From contig NZ_CP011254.1 of NCBI RefSeq assembly GCF_001006005.1, forward strand, positions 3,472,001 to 3,536,000: a stretch of 64,000 bases of DNA, written 5' to 3'. Shown one piece after another: positions 10,026 through 18,711 of this stretch. The stretch comes from Serratia fonticola (GTDB lineage Bacteria; Pseudomonadota; Gammaproteobacteria; Enterobacterales; Enterobacteriaceae). Both the position numbers and the translations under genes were made by a program. The notes beneath the pieces are model-generated. The model was not told the origin of the DNA. It saw nothing but the letters and a program-made list of their open reading frames with translations, and did no database searches. Position 1 is the first letter of the stretch; every line of letters starts with the position of its first letter.

Positions 10026-11207
10026 ATGAACACTTCTCAAAAACGCTTTGATGCCGTGGTGGTTGGCGGTGGGATGGTAGGAGCCGCCGCCGCGCTGGGG
10101 CTGGCTCGCGCTGGGTTGTCGGTCGCTTTGTTAGAGCACGAGGCTCCCGAGACGTTCGATCCCCAAAGCCCGCCGGACCTGCGGATCTCCGCTATTGGCT
10201 GCACCTCCGTTGGCTTGTTGAAGCAGCTTGATGCCTGGCCTGCGGTGTTGCAGATGAGATCGGCACCGTATCGCAGGCTGGAAACCTGGGAATGGGAGTC
10301 CTCTCGGGTGGCGTTTGATGCGGCCACGCTGGGGCTGCCAGAGTTGGGTTTCATGGTCGAGAACCGTATTTTGCAGCTCGCTTTATGGCAGCAGTTGGCA
10401 CAGTGCGAGAATTTAACGCTGTACTGCCCTGCAAGGCTACAGGCGATGCATCGAGCCGATGACCAATGGCAGGTGACGTTAAGCTCGTCAGAGACCCTAC
10501 AGACGCATTTGGTGGTGGGTGCCGATGGTGCTCACTCACAGGTACGCAAGCTGGCGGCGATTGGCACCAGCGGTTGGCAATACCGCCAGGCGTGTATGTT
10601 GATCACCGTGGAAACCGATCAACCGCAGCAGGATGTGACCTGGCAGCAATTCCTTCCCTCTGGCCCACGCGCGTTCCTGCCGCTGTACGACCAGTGGGCA
10701 ACGCTGGTGTGGTATGACAGCCCGCAGCGTATTCGCCAGTTGCAGGCGTTACCTATGGCGCAGCTCGAACAAGAGATTGCGGCAGCTTTCCCATCCCGCT
10801 TGGGGGCTGTGAAAGCTCATGCCGCCGGATCTTTCCCACTGGTGCGCCGCCACGCGCAACGCTATGTGCAATCCGGGCTGGTGCTGCTCGGCGATGCCGC
10901 GCATACCATCAACCCGCTGGCCGGGCAGGGCGTGAACCTTGGCTATCGCGATGTGGATGCGTTGCTGGAGATCGTGGGCGACGCCCGTGAGCAGGGAGAG
11001 GATTGGGCTAGCGAAGAAGTGCTGATGCGCTATCAGCGCCGTCGTCGTACCGATAACCTGCTGATGCAAAGCGGCATGGATCTGTTCTATACCGCCTTCA
11101 GCAATAACCTGGCTCCGCTGGGCGTGGCGCGCAATCTGGCACTGATGGTGGCGGAAAGGGCGGGCAAGCTGAAAGAGCGGGCGCTGAAGTATGCATTAGG
11201 TCTGTGA
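10026..11207 (+). CDS. ubiF: Ubiquinone biosynthesis hydroxylase UbiF
   Basis: FAD monooxygenase that hydroxylates the quinone ring at C6 in ubiquinone synthesis. The dinucleotide fold VVGGGMVGAAAALGLA is at the N terminus. The second FAD motif GDAAHTINPLAGQGVNLGYRD lies near residue 290. It has 393 residues (E. coli 391) and the same C-terminal ALKYALGL. Its position divergent from miaB and upstream of the Met-Leu-Gln tRNA operon matches E. coli, which distinguishes it from UbiH and UbiI. Confidence 0.94.
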   Translation: MNTSQKRFDAVVVGGGMVGAAAALGLARAGLSVALLEHEAPETFDPQSPPDLRISAIGCTSVGLLKQLDAWPAVLQMRSAPYRRLETWEWESSRVAFDAATLGLPELGFMVENRILQLALWQQLAQCENLTLYCPARLQAMHRADDQWQVTLSSSETLQTHLVVGADGAHSQVRKLAAIGTSGWQYRQACMLITVETDQPQQDVTWQQFLPSGPRAFLPLYDQWATLVWYDSPQRIRQLQALPMAQLEQEIAAAFPSRLGAVKAHAAGSFPLVRRHAQRYVQSGLVLLGDAAHTINPLAGQGVNLGYRDVDALLEIVGDAREQGEDWASEEVLMRYQRRRRTDNLLMQSGMDLFYTAFSNNLAPLGVARNLALMVAERAGKLKERALKYALGL

Positions 11208-11267
11208 TGACATGGGGCGCCGCATGTTGCGCCCATTAATCCAAACGCAGAAACTCAGAAAAGCAAA

Positions 11268-11289
11268 AAGCCCGCCGAAGCGAGCTTTT
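11268..11289 (-). terminator. Terminator of the tRNA operon
   Basis: An 8-bp stem closed by a TTCG tetraloop (11268-11287), followed on the minus strand by a run of five T. It lies just downstream of the last tRNA gene, a classic intrinsic terminator. Confidence 0.8.
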
Positions 11290-11296
11290 CTAAATT

Positions 11297-11371
11297 TGGC
11301 TGGGGTGCCAGGATTCGAACCTGGGTATGCTGGTATCAGAAACCAGAGCCTTACCGCTTGGCGACACCCCA
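11297..11371 (-). tRNA. glnX: tRNA-Gln (anticodon CUG)
   Basis: 75-nt cloverleaf with encoded CCA. The anticodon loop reads TTCTGAT, anticodon CUG, and the T loop is TTCGAAT. It is the last gene of the operon and corresponds to E. coli glnV/glnX, of which only one copy is present here. Confidence 0.93.
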
Positions 11372-11389
11372 ATTGTAAAGCAGAAAGCA

Positions 11390-11466
11390 TGGTGGCTACG
11401 ACGGGATTTGAACCTGTGACCCCATCATTATGAGTGATGTGCTCTAACCAGCTGAGCTACGTAGCC
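11390..11466 (-). tRNA. metU: tRNA-Met (elongator, CAU)
   Basis: 77-nt elongator tRNA-Met with CAU anticodon and encoded CCA, acceptor stem GGCTACG. It is nearly identical to the copy at 11929-12005; the T loop differs by one base (TTCAAAT here, TTCGAAT there). Confidence 0.93.
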
Positions 11467-11495
11467 ATTTTATGTTGCTGGTTAACGGTGTTGTA

Positions 11496-11570
11496 TGGCT
11501 GGGGTACCTGGATTCGAACCAGGGAATGCTGGTATCAAAAACCAGTGCCTTACCGCTTGGCGATACCCCA
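11496..11570 (-). tRNA. tRNA-Gln (UUG), third copy
   Basis: 75-nt tRNA with anticodon UUG and encoded CCA, matching in sequence to the copies at 11614 and 11730. E. coli has two such genes (glnU, glnW); this locus has three. Confidence 0.93.
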
Positions 11571-11613
11571 ATAACACAATTAACTTTTTTTACTGCGCCC
11601 CATCCGGAAAAGA

Positions 11614-11688
11614 TGGCTGGGGTACCTGGATTCGAACCAGGGAATGCTGGTATCAAAAACCAGTGCCTTACCGCTTGGCGATACCCCA
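11614..11688 (-). tRNA. glnW: tRNA-Gln (UUG), second copy
   Basis: 75-nt tRNA with anticodon UUG and encoded CCA. The spacers on either side are similar in sequence (AACTTTTTT and CATC-GAAAAGATGG motifs), as expected of a tandem duplication. Confidence 0.93.
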
Positions 11689-11729
11689 ATAGCATAATCA
11701 ACTTTTTTACAGCGTTCCATCTGAAAAGA

Positions 11730-11804
11730 TGGCTGGGGTACCTGGATTCGAACCAGGGAATGCTGGTATCAAAAACCAGTGCCTTACCGCTTGGCGATAC
11801 CCCA
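11730..11804 (-). tRNA. glnU: tRNA-Gln (UUG), first copy
   Basis: 75-nt tRNA with anticodon UUG and encoded CCA; first of the three tandem copies in the direction of transcription. Confidence 0.93.
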
Positions 11805-11834
11805 CCTGCTGTATGCGCGACTGATGAAAGAAAA

Positions 11835-11919
11835 TGGTGCGGGAGGCGAGACTTGAACTCGCACACCTTGCGGCGCTAGAACCTAAATCTAGTGCGTCTA
11901 CCAATTTCGCCACTCCCGC
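11835..11919 (-). tRNA. leuW: tRNA-Leu (UAG)
   Basis: 85-nt class II tRNA with a long variable arm, anticodon UAG and encoded CCA, acceptor stem GCGGGAG. It occupies the leuW position, second in the operon as in E. coli. Confidence 0.94.
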
Positions 11920-11928
11920 AAAAAAGAT

Positions 11929-12005
11929 TGGTGGCTACGACGGGATTCGAACCTGTGACCCCATCATTATGAGTGATGTGCTCTAACCAACTGAGCTACG
12001 TAGCC
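11929..12005 (-). tRNA. metT: tRNA-Met (elongator, CAU), first gene of operon
   Basis: 77-nt elongator tRNA-Met with CAU anticodon and encoded CCA; first gene of the operon, about 40 bases after the promoter. Confidence 0.94.
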
Positions 12006-12043
12006 ATCTTTTTCGCTCAACCTTCATCGGCGTTGCGGGGCGC

Positions 12044-12072
12044 ATTATGCGTATATGGCCGATTTGCGTCAA
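12044..12072 (-). promoter_or_regulatory. Promoter of the Met-Leu-Gln tRNA operon
   Basis: On the minus strand a -35 TTGACG (12067-12072) and -10 CATAAT (12044-12049) are separated by exactly 17 bases. They are followed by the GC-rich discriminator GCGCCCCGC. This is the arrangement of stringently controlled stable-RNA promoters. Confidence 0.8.
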
Positions 12073-12177
12073 CTAGTTTTTTCCCGAAAAAGCGACTGGG
12101 CGGCTTGTTTGTCTGGGTTGTGAACAGTATGGTGATAAAAACGGCAATTCGGAGGGTTAGCGGTTGAAAACATCCAC

Positions 12178-12203
12178 AAAAAAGCGGGCCATCAGGCCCG
12201 CCG
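12178..12203 (-). terminator. Terminator of asnB
   Basis: GC-rich 7-bp stem (12184-12190 with 12195-12201) with ATCA/TGAT loop, followed on the minus strand by a run of six T. It lies 20 bases after the asnB stop. Confidence 0.85.
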
Positions 12204-12222
12204 AAGGTAAAACGGTGACGGT

Positions 12223-13887
12223 TTACTTATAGGCTGATTGGTGTACGCCTACGGCACGGCCTGATGGGTCATCCATCTTTTTGAAGGATTCGTCCCATTC
12301 AATGGCTTTTGCCGATGAGCAGGCTACGGAAGGGCCGCCAGGGACACATTCCGCCGCGCTCGGCAGTGGGAACAGTTCTTCGAAAATCTCGCGGTACAGG
12401 TAGCCTTCTTTGCTGTTTGGCGTGTTGTACGGGAAGCGGAAACGTGCGGTTTCAAGCTGTTGATCGCTAACCTGCTTGGCAGCGACTTCTTTTAGCGTAT
12501 CGATCCAGCTGTAACCGACACCGTCGGAGAACTGCTCTTTCTGGCGCCAGGCCACGCTAGCTGGCAGATAAGACTCGAAGCATTGGCGAATAATGTGCTT
12601 CTCCATCTTGCCGTTACCGCACATTTTATCCTGCGGGTTGATGCGCATCGCCACGTCCAGGAAGTTTTTATCCAGGAACGGCACGCGGGCTTCTACCCCC
12701 CAGGCAGACATCGCTTTGTTGGCACGTGCGCAGTCGTACATATGCAGCGCCAGCAGTTTGCGTACGGTTTCCTCGTGGAATTCTTTGGCATTTGGCGCCT
12801 TATGGAAGTACAGGTAACCACCGAACACCTCATCGGCCCCTTCGCCAGACAGCACCATCTTGATGCCCATCGCTTTAATCTTGCGCGACATCAGATACAT
12901 CGGCGTGGAGGCGCGGATGGTGGTGACGTCATAAGTTTCGATGTGGTAGATCACATCGCGGATGGCATCCAGGCCTTCCTGCACCGTGAAGTGGATTTCA
13001 TGGTGGACAGTGCCAAGGTGGTTAGCGACCTCTTGGGCTGCGCGCAGATCCGGGGAACCTTCCAGCCCGACGGCGAAGGAGTGCAGCTGCGGCCACCAGG
13101 CTTCACTGCGTTCATCATCTTCTACCCGGCGTGCGGCATATTTTTTGGTGATGGCAGAGATCACCGAGGAATCCAGCCCGCCGGAGAGCAGTACGCCGTA
13201 AGGCACGTCGGACATCAGGTGGCTTTTGACCGACTCTTCCAGTGCGTTGCGCAGAGCGTTGGCATCGGTGACGTTGTCTTTGACGTTGTCATAGTCGAAC
13301 CAGTCGCGCTGGTAGTATTCGCGGATTTCACCGTCCTGGCTCCACAGGTAGCTGCCCGCCGGGAATTCCTTAATGCTACGGCAGACCGGCACCAGCGCCT
13401 TCATCTCAGAAGCGACATACAGGTTGCCGTGCTCATCGTGCCCCATATACAGCGGGATGATGCCGAGGTGGTCACGGCCAATCAGGTAAGCGTCTTTTTC
13501 CGTGTCGTATAGGGCAAAGGCGAACATACCTTGCAGATCGTCCAGGAAGTTCGGGCCTTTTTCCTGATACAGCGCCAGGATCACTTCGCAGTCGGAGCCA
13601 GTCTGGAATTGATAATGCTCACCCAACTGCTGACGCAGGGCCTGATGGTTATAAATTTCACCGTTAACCGCCAATACGTGGGTGTGCGCAGCGTTGTACA
13701 GCGGTTGGGCACCGTTATTCACGTCAACAATCGACAGGCGCTCGTGAACCAGAATGGCTTTATCGCTGGCGTAGACGCCGGACCAGTCTGGGCCGCGATG
13801 GCGCATAAGGCGCGACAGTTCCAACGCTCTTTTACGCAATTCAACCGGATCGGACTTCAGATCGAGCACACCGAAAATAGAACACAT
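12223..13887 (-). CDS. asnB: Asparagine synthetase B (glutamine-hydrolysing)
   Basis: Makes asparagine from aspartate, glutamine and ATP. The N-terminal glutaminase domain begins MCSIFGVLD with the nucleophile Cys2 exposed after Met removal. The synthetase domain has the PP-loop LSGGLDSSVI near residue 235. Length is 554 residues, as in E. coli. It is flanked by a strong terminator and by a 278-bp upstream gap that ends in a 170-bp palindromic repeat. Confidence 0.96.
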   Translation of the reverse strand: MCSIFGVLDLKSDPVELRKRALELSRLMRHRGPDWSGVYASDKAILVHERLSIVDVNNGAQPLYNAAHTHVLAVNGEIYNHQALRQQLGEHYQFQTGSDCEVILALYQEKGPNFLDDLQGMFAFALYDTEKDAYLIGRDHLGIIPLYMGHDEHGNLYVASEMKALVPVCRSIKEFPAGSYLWSQDGEIREYYQRDWFDYDNVKDNVTDANALRNALEESVKSHLMSDVPYGVLLSGGLDSSVISAITKKYAARRVEDDERSEAWWPQLHSFAVGLEGSPDLRAAQEVANHLGTVHHEIHFTVQEGLDAIRDVIYHIETYDVTTIRASTPMYLMSRKIKAMGIKMVLSGEGADEVFGGYLYFHKAPNAKEFHEETVRKLLALHMYDCARANKAMSAWGVEARVPFLDKNFLDVAMRINPQDKMCGNGKMEKHIIRQCFESYLPASVAWRQKEQFSDGVGYSWIDTLKEVAAKQVSDQQLETARFRFPYNTPNSKEGYLYREIFEELFPLPSAAECVPGGPSVACSSAKAIEWDESFKKMDDPSGRAVGVHQSAYK

Positions 13888-14165
13888 ACAAACTCTCCTA
13901 ACGACATTTTATGGCGGTGATGTGATGTGCAGCGCGCCTGTAAGATCAGTAACGGTGCGGCTTTGCTGCCTTCTGATAATGAAAATGCGTCAAAAGCTGA
14001 GGTAGATGCAAGCAATTTAACGTTACGCTGAAAAATAGTCTTGGGGTGGGGTGCTAAAATTAGAGAATATTCATTTTTTAGCGGTAAAAATTGTCGAATA
14101 TATAATTTATTGCCGAATGAGGCGAGGGCGAGATAAATTTTCAGGCTTTTTGATGATCGATGTTT

Positions 14166-14335
14166 CCCCTCACCCCAACCCTCTCCCACAGGGAGAGGGA
14201 CCTGTCCGGAGATCTTGATTAGCTTGTGCGACTTCGGAAAGTAGAGTGTAAGAACAGCAAGGTAAGGTATTACGTCAAGCGATCAACGAGCTGGGTCGGT
14301 CCCCTCTCCCTGTGGGAGAGGGTTAGGGTGAGGGG
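14166..14335. repeat. 170-bp palindromic intergenic repeat, intact copy
   Basis: The element begins CCCCTCACCCCAACCCTC and ends with its near-perfect inverse (21 of 22 terminal bases pair). Each end also folds on itself through CCCTCTCCC-NNN-GGGAGAGGG. The interior has no coding frame of note. A second copy of the same length, after removal of an inserted MITE, lies at 54772-55109. It separates the asnB promoter from nagD. No transposase is nearby, so it resembles a non-autonomous dispersed repeat. Confidence 0.8.
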
Positions 14336-14349
14336 CCATTGCTTGCGGC

Positions 14350-15102
14350 TTAAAAAATAGTGATATCCGCCACGGAAGGGAAGATATAGCTCGGGCGGAA
14401 CGGCATGGATTCAACATCGTTCAGATTTGAGACGCCAGACAGCACCAGCACGGTTTCCAGCCCGGCCTGGAAGCCAGCCAGGATATCGGTGCGCAGGTTG
14501 TCCCCGACAATCACCGTTTCTTCCGAGTGGCCCTGCATCTTGTTCAGCGCGGCGCGGATAATCCACGGGCTAGGCTTGCCGACATAAAACGGCTTACGGC
14601 CAGTGATCTTCTCGATCGGCGCGCACAGAGCCCCACAGGCCGGTGTGAAACCATGGCCATGGGTATCCGGGTTGGTGGCAATAAAGCGTGCCCCGTTGTT
14701 CACGAAGAAGGCCGCTTTATGCATCATGTCCCAGTTGTAGGAACGGGTTTCACCCACGATCACGAAATCCGGGTTGATATCGGTGATGGTAAAGCCGGCT
14801 TTGTAGAGTTCGTGGATCAGTGCGCCTTCGCCTACCACATAGGCTTTTTTACCTTCCTGGCGGCGCAGGAAATCGGCCGTCGCCATCGCTGAGGTATAAA
14901 ACGCGCTTTCTGGCACGTCCAGGCCTGCGGCGGCAAAGCGGTTGGCCAGATCCTGGGCGGTTTGCGAAGGGTAGTTGGTTAGCACCACCAGCGGCATCCC
15001 CTGCTCCTGAATACGAGCCAGGAACAGATCGGCTCCAGGGATCGGGGTATTGTCATGCAGCAGCACGCCGTCGATGTCACATATCACGTTTTTGATAGTC
15101 AT
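14350..15102 (-). CDS. nagD: HAD-family nucleotidase NagD
   Basis: HAD-superfamily phosphatase, active in E. coli on UMP and other nucleotides, last gene of nagBACD. The catalytic DxD motif is in VICDIDGVLL at the N terminus, and the motif IV acidic residues are in VIVGDNLRTDILAG. I use the ATG ending at 15102 (MTIKNVICD), giving 250 residues as in E. coli. The frame is open five codons further. Confidence 0.94.
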   Translation of the reverse strand: MTIKNVICDIDGVLLHDNTPIPGADLFLARIQEQGMPLVVLTNYPSQTAQDLANRFAAAGLDVPESAFYTSAMATADFLRRQEGKKAYVVGEGALIHELYKAGFTITDINPDFVIVGETRSYNWDMMHKAAFFVNNGARFIATNPDTHGHGFTPACGALCAPIEKITGRKPFYVGKPSPWIIRAALNKMQGHSEETVIVGDNLRTDILAGFQAGLETVLVLSGVSNLNDVESMPFRPSYIFPSVADITIF

Positions 15103-15169
15103 TGTTGCTGGTCTCATGATAAACGGCAGGGCAAAAAAGCCAGAAGTGCATCCCTGCCAAACAGGCAGT

Positions 15170-16390
15170 TTAACTTTCTAGCAGCCGTTGGAGAAGTACA
15201 CCGTTGAGCATTGCCCGTTTAGCCAGGGCAAAAGCACCGATCGCTGAACGATGATTGAGTTCGGAAGTGACCACCGGCAGGTTTCTGCGGAAATCCTTCA
15301 GTACCTGGGTGTTGATGCAGCTTTGGATGGCGGGTAACAGCACTTTGTCCGCTTCGGTGATTTCACCGGCGATCACCACTTTTTGCGGGTTGAACAGGTT
15401 GATGGCGATGGCTACCGCCTTGCCCAGATAGCGACCAACGTGTTCGATCACTTCGCTGGCCAGCAAATCTCCGCGATTGGCGGCTTTGCAGATGGCGGCA
15501 ATGCTACAGTCGTCCAGCGTCATTTTGCTTGGGTAGCCCTGACTCAGCAGGTGGCGTACGCGTTGTTCGATAGCAGCGTTGGCTGCCACGGTTTCCAGGC
15601 AGCCGAAGTTACCGCAGTGGCAGCGCTCGCCGAGGGGATCGATTTGAATATGACCAATCTCCCCCACGTTGCCGTTATTACCGAGGAAGATTTTGCCGTT
15701 GACGATGATCCCGGCGCCGGTGCCCCGGTGCAGGCGCACCAGAATGGAGTCTTCACAATCCCGGGTAGCCCCGAAGTAGTGCTCCGCCAAGGCCAGGCTG
15801 CGGATATCGTGGCCGACAAAACTGGTGACGTTGAAGCGTTGCTGAAGATGATCGACTAACGCCCAGTTATCGACGCTGATGTGCGGCATGTAGCGCACTA
15901 CGCCTAAAGCCGGATCGACCAGGCCAGGCAGGATCACGGCAATGGCGATCAGTTCGCGCAGTTTGCGCTGGTAGCTATCGATAAACTGCGCAATGGCGTT
16001 GAGCAGTGCGTTTTCCAGTGTCTCCTGGGTGCGTTCCGGCAGAGGATAGTGCTCCTCTCCGAGCGACTTACCGCCCATATCGTACAGAGTGATAGTGGCA
16101 TCATGGCGGCCCAGGCGGACGGCAACGGTGTGGAAATTGCGGGTTTCACTGACAATGGAAATGGCACGGCGGCCACCGGTGGAGGCTTGCTGATCGACCT
16201 CTTTGATCAGCCCGCGCTCCAACAGTTGGCGAGTAATTTTAGTGACGCTGGCGGGGGCAAGCTGGCTGAGTTCGGCAATCTGAATGCGCGAGATCGGGCC
16301 TTGCTGGTCGATCAGGCGATACACTGCTGCGCCGTTAAGTTGCTTAACTAAGTCAACATTCCCTATTTGTGCTTGTCCGCCAGTGCTCAT
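15170..16390 (-). CDS. nagC: N-acetylglucosamine repressor NagC
   Basis: ROK-family repressor of the nag and chitin genes, released by GlcNAc-6-phosphate. An N-terminal winged helix (PISRIQIAELSQLAPASVTKITRQL) is followed by a sugar-kinase-like domain. The ROK zinc motif CHCGNFGC is near residue 256. The ATG ending at 16390 gives 406 residues, the E. coli length; a TTG one codon earlier is open. Putative operators are seen in the nagB-nagE gap and upstream of chiP in this window. Confidence 0.96.
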   Translation of the reverse strand: MSTGGQAQIGNVDLVKQLNGAAVYRLIDQQGPISRIQIAELSQLAPASVTKITRQLLERGLIKEVDQQASTGGRRAISIVSETRNFHTVAVRLGRHDATITLYDMGGKSLGEEHYPLPERTQETLENALLNAIAQFIDSYQRKLRELIAIAVILPGLVDPALGVVRYMPHISVDNWALVDHLQQRFNVTSFVGHDIRSLALAEHYFGATRDCEDSILVRLHRGTGAGIIVNGKIFLGNNGNVGEIGHIQIDPLGERCHCGNFGCLETVAANAAIEQRVRHLLSQGYPSKMTLDDCSIAAICKAANRGDLLASEVIEHVGRYLGKAVAIAINLFNPQKVVIAGEITEADKVLLPAIQSCINTQVLKDFRRNLPVVTSELNHRSAIGAFALAKRAMLNGVLLQRLLES

Positions 16391-16416
16391 CAATAATTCT
16401 ACTCGCTGTTCATGGA

Positions 16417-17556
16417 TTAAACCTCGTTGCCGTTAACGAGGGTCTTGGTGATTTGATAATCACGGGTAAAGGCGGTCAGGTTGGCGACCTTGCCGGCTTC
16501 GATGGTGCCTAAACGTTGTTCGACACCGATAGCGCGAGCCGGGTAGAGCGTTGCCATACGCAGTGCTTCGTCCAGTGCGATACCGACATGCTCTACGCTG
16601 TTCTGCACCGCTTCGATCATGGTCAGTGCGGAGCCGCTCAGAGTGCCGTTTTCGTCAACGCACAGGCCGTCACGATAATAAATGGTTTTACCCGCAAAAA
16701 TAAACTGATCGATATCCGCGCCTGCTGGTGCAGTAGCATCGGTAACCAGCACCAATTTATCACCTTTTACCCGCTTGGCGTTACGGATACTCGCCCAGGC
16801 CACGTGGTGCCCATCGGCAATGATGCCGGTATACACTTCTGGCGTGTCGAAGATCGCGCCCATCAGGCCCGGTTCGCGGCCACTGATGTACGGCATGGCA
16901 TTGTACAGATGGGTGGCGAAGGTAATGCCTGCGGCGAAACCAACGCGTGCCTGATCGTAAGTGGCATTGGAGTGGCCAGCGGACACTACGATACCGGCGT
17001 CGCTCAACTGTTTGATAAAGTGTGGTTCCACCATTTCTGGCGCCAGGGTCACTTTGCTGATCACGTCGGCATTGGCACACAGGTAGTCGATCATCTCGCT
17101 GGTAGGCTTGCGGATAAACGCCGGGTTGTGGGTGCCTTTCTTCTCCAGGCTCAGGTACGGCCCTTCCAGATGCAGGCCAAGGGCCTGATTGGGATGGTTC
17201 TTCAGATAAGCGCGCATCACATTGATGCCGTGCTTCATATAATCGTCGCTGCAGGTGATCAGCGTTGGCAGATAGCTGGTACAGCCGGATTTCTCGTTGG
17301 CGCGCTGCATGATTTCCAGCGTGGTTTCCGAGATGGCTTCCAGTGAGTCGTTAAATTGCACGCCGCCGCAGCCGTTAAGCTGCACGTCGATAAAACCGGG
17401 GGCTAGGATGGCGCCACCCAGATCGCGCGTTTCGATGCCTGCTGGCAGCTCGGCCAGTGGGCAGACTCGTTCAATCAGGCCATCAGCAATCACTACCGCA
17501 TGGTCATCAAGCACGTCGTGGCCGGTAAAAATCCGGCATTGGGTTAAAGCGAACAT
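16417..17556 (-). CDS. nagA: N-acetylglucosamine-6-phosphate deacetylase NagA
   Basis: Removes acetate from GlcNAc-6-P to give glucosamine-6-P, and so controls the level of the NagC inducer. The 379-residue amidohydrolase has HLEGPYLS, the metal-binding AGHSNAT and [18 protein letters not shown], and the catalytic aspartate in [10 protein letters not shown]. It is 18 bp downstream of nagB and 26 bp upstream of nagC, in the same operon. Confidence 0.95.
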   Translation of the reverse strand: MFALTQCRIFTGHDVLDDHAVVIADGLIERVCPLAELPAGIETRDLGGAILAPGFIDVQLNGCGGVQFNDSLEAISETTLEIMQRANEKSGCTSYLPTLITCSDDYMKHGINVMRAYLKNHPNQALGLHLEGPYLSLEKKGTHNPAFIRKPTSEMIDYLCANADVISKVTLAPEMVEPHFIKQLSDAGIVVSAGHSNATYDQARVGFAAGITFATHLYNAMPYISGREPGLMGAIFDTPEVYTGIIADGHHVAWASIRNAKRVKGDKLVLVTDATAPAGADIDQFIFAGKTIYYRDGLCVDENGTLSGSALTMIEAVQNSVEHVGIALDEALRMATLYPARAIGVEQRLGTIEAGKVANLTAFTRDYQITKTLVNGNEV

Positions 17557-17574
17557 GTAGCCCCCTGCAAAAAA

Positions 17575-18375
17575 TTAAAGACTATTAACGCTTTCCGCTT
17601 CCAACTCGCGGAAATACTTAACGGTTTTCACCTTCAGTTCCATGGTGGACGGTTCGTCACAAACCACCACGGCTTTGGCATGCAGCTGCAGGCAGCTAAT
17701 GGTCCACAGGTGGTTGATGCTGCCTTCCACTGCGGCTTCCAGCGCCTGTGCTTTGCCACGGCCAGTGACCAGGATCATCACTTCTTCCGCATCCAGCAGG
17801 GTACCTACGCCGACGGTCAGGGCATATTTTGGCACCTGGCTCACGTCACCGTCGAAGAAGCGGGAGTTGGCGATACGGGTTTCTTCGGTCAGCGTTTTGA
17901 TGCGGGTGCGTGAAGCCAGGGAAGACGCTGGTTCGTTGAACGCAATGTGGCCATCGAAGCCTACACCGCCCATGAACAGGTTAACTTTGCCGTAGGATTT
18001 CATTTTGGCTTCGTACTGACGGCACTCTTCGTCAACGTCTGGTGCGTTGCCGTTCAGCAGGTTGATATTTTCACGTGGGATATCAACGTGGTCGAAGAAG
18101 TTACGGTACATGAAGGTGTGGTAGCTTTCCGGGTGTTCCTGCGGCAGGCCAACATATTCATCCATGTTGAAGGTCACGACGTGCTTGAAGCTGACTTCAC
18201 CGGCTTTGTGCATCGCGATCAGGTGTTTGTAGGCTTCCAGCGGGGTGCCACCGGTTGGCAGGCCAAGGACGAACGGGCGATCTGCGGTCGGTTTGAAGGC
18301 GTTGATACGCTGAACGATATGGCGTGCGGCCCATTTGCCGACTTGAGTAGTGTCTTGTAGTGGGATAAGTCTCAT
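17575..18375 (-). CDS. nagB: Glucosamine-6-phosphate deaminase NagB
   Basis: Converts glucosamine-6-P to fructose-6-P and ammonia, feeding GlcNAc into glycolysis. It has 266 residues, with the active-site segments [13 protein letters not shown] and [16 protein letters not shown] and the family-typical NMDEYVGL. It is the first gene of nagBACD and is divergent from nagE across a 336-bp control region. Confidence 0.96.
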   Translation of the reverse strand: MRLIPLQDTTQVGKWAARHIVQRINAFKPTADRPFVLGLPTGGTPLEAYKHLIAMHKAGEVSFKHVVTFNMDEYVGLPQEHPESYHTFMYRNFFDHVDIPRENINLLNGNAPDVDEECRQYEAKMKSYGKVNLFMGGVGFDGHIAFNEPASSLASRTRIKTLTEETRIANSRFFDGDVSQVPKYALTVGVGTLLDAEEVMILVTGRGKAQALEAAVEGSINHLWTISCLQLHAKAVVVCDEPSTMELKVKTVKYFRELEAESVNSL

Positions 18376-18481
18376 CGTACACCTCTAGGTAGAATAAACT
18401 GTGTCTATACTGGTACGGGCAACAACCGTAGCTTAAAGCGTAACTCAGCTTTGTGAAGCTGGTATTCGGGATTACTGTCCG

Positions 18482-18505
18482 TTGATTTTTTGAATGATAA
18501 AATAA
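18482..18505. promoter_or_regulatory. Putative NagC box, nagB side
   Basis: AT-rich imperfect palindrome (TTGATTTTTTG...AAAATAA) about 110 bp upstream of nagB. Its symmetry matches NagC operators, and it is paired with a second box 97 bp away. In E. coli NagC binds two such boxes and loops the nagE-nagB region. Confidence 0.55.
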
Positions 18506-18547
18506 GTTTTGTGCGATGGCTAGCAATGTGGCAGTTTAACACTACTT

Positions 18548-18569
18548 TTTGGTGACATTTGTCACAAAA
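18548..18569. promoter_or_regulatory. CRP site of the nagB-nagE control region
   Basis: GGTGA-N6-TCACA (18551-18566) is one base from the ideal CRP palindrome and lies between the two NagC boxes, as in E. coli. It would couple both divergent operons to cAMP. Confidence 0.7.
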
Positions 18570-18578
18570 AAGGAGGTT

Positions 18579-18600
18579 TTAATTTGCGATACGAAATAAT
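18579..18600. promoter_or_regulatory. Putative NagC box, nagE side
   Basis: Palindrome ATTTGCGATACGAAAT in an AT-rich frame, 112 bp upstream of the nagE start. Its core resembles the two boxes before chiP (35054 and 35288), which supports a shared regulator. Confidence 0.65.
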
Positions 18601-18711
18601 TTTTTTACACTCCGCATGAGTGATACGTGCCAAGCGTTATTTCTAAAAAGGTAGTGAGTTATCTCAATAAACTGCCAATAGGGTCCGGCATCGGACGAAT
18701 AGGGGGAAAAG

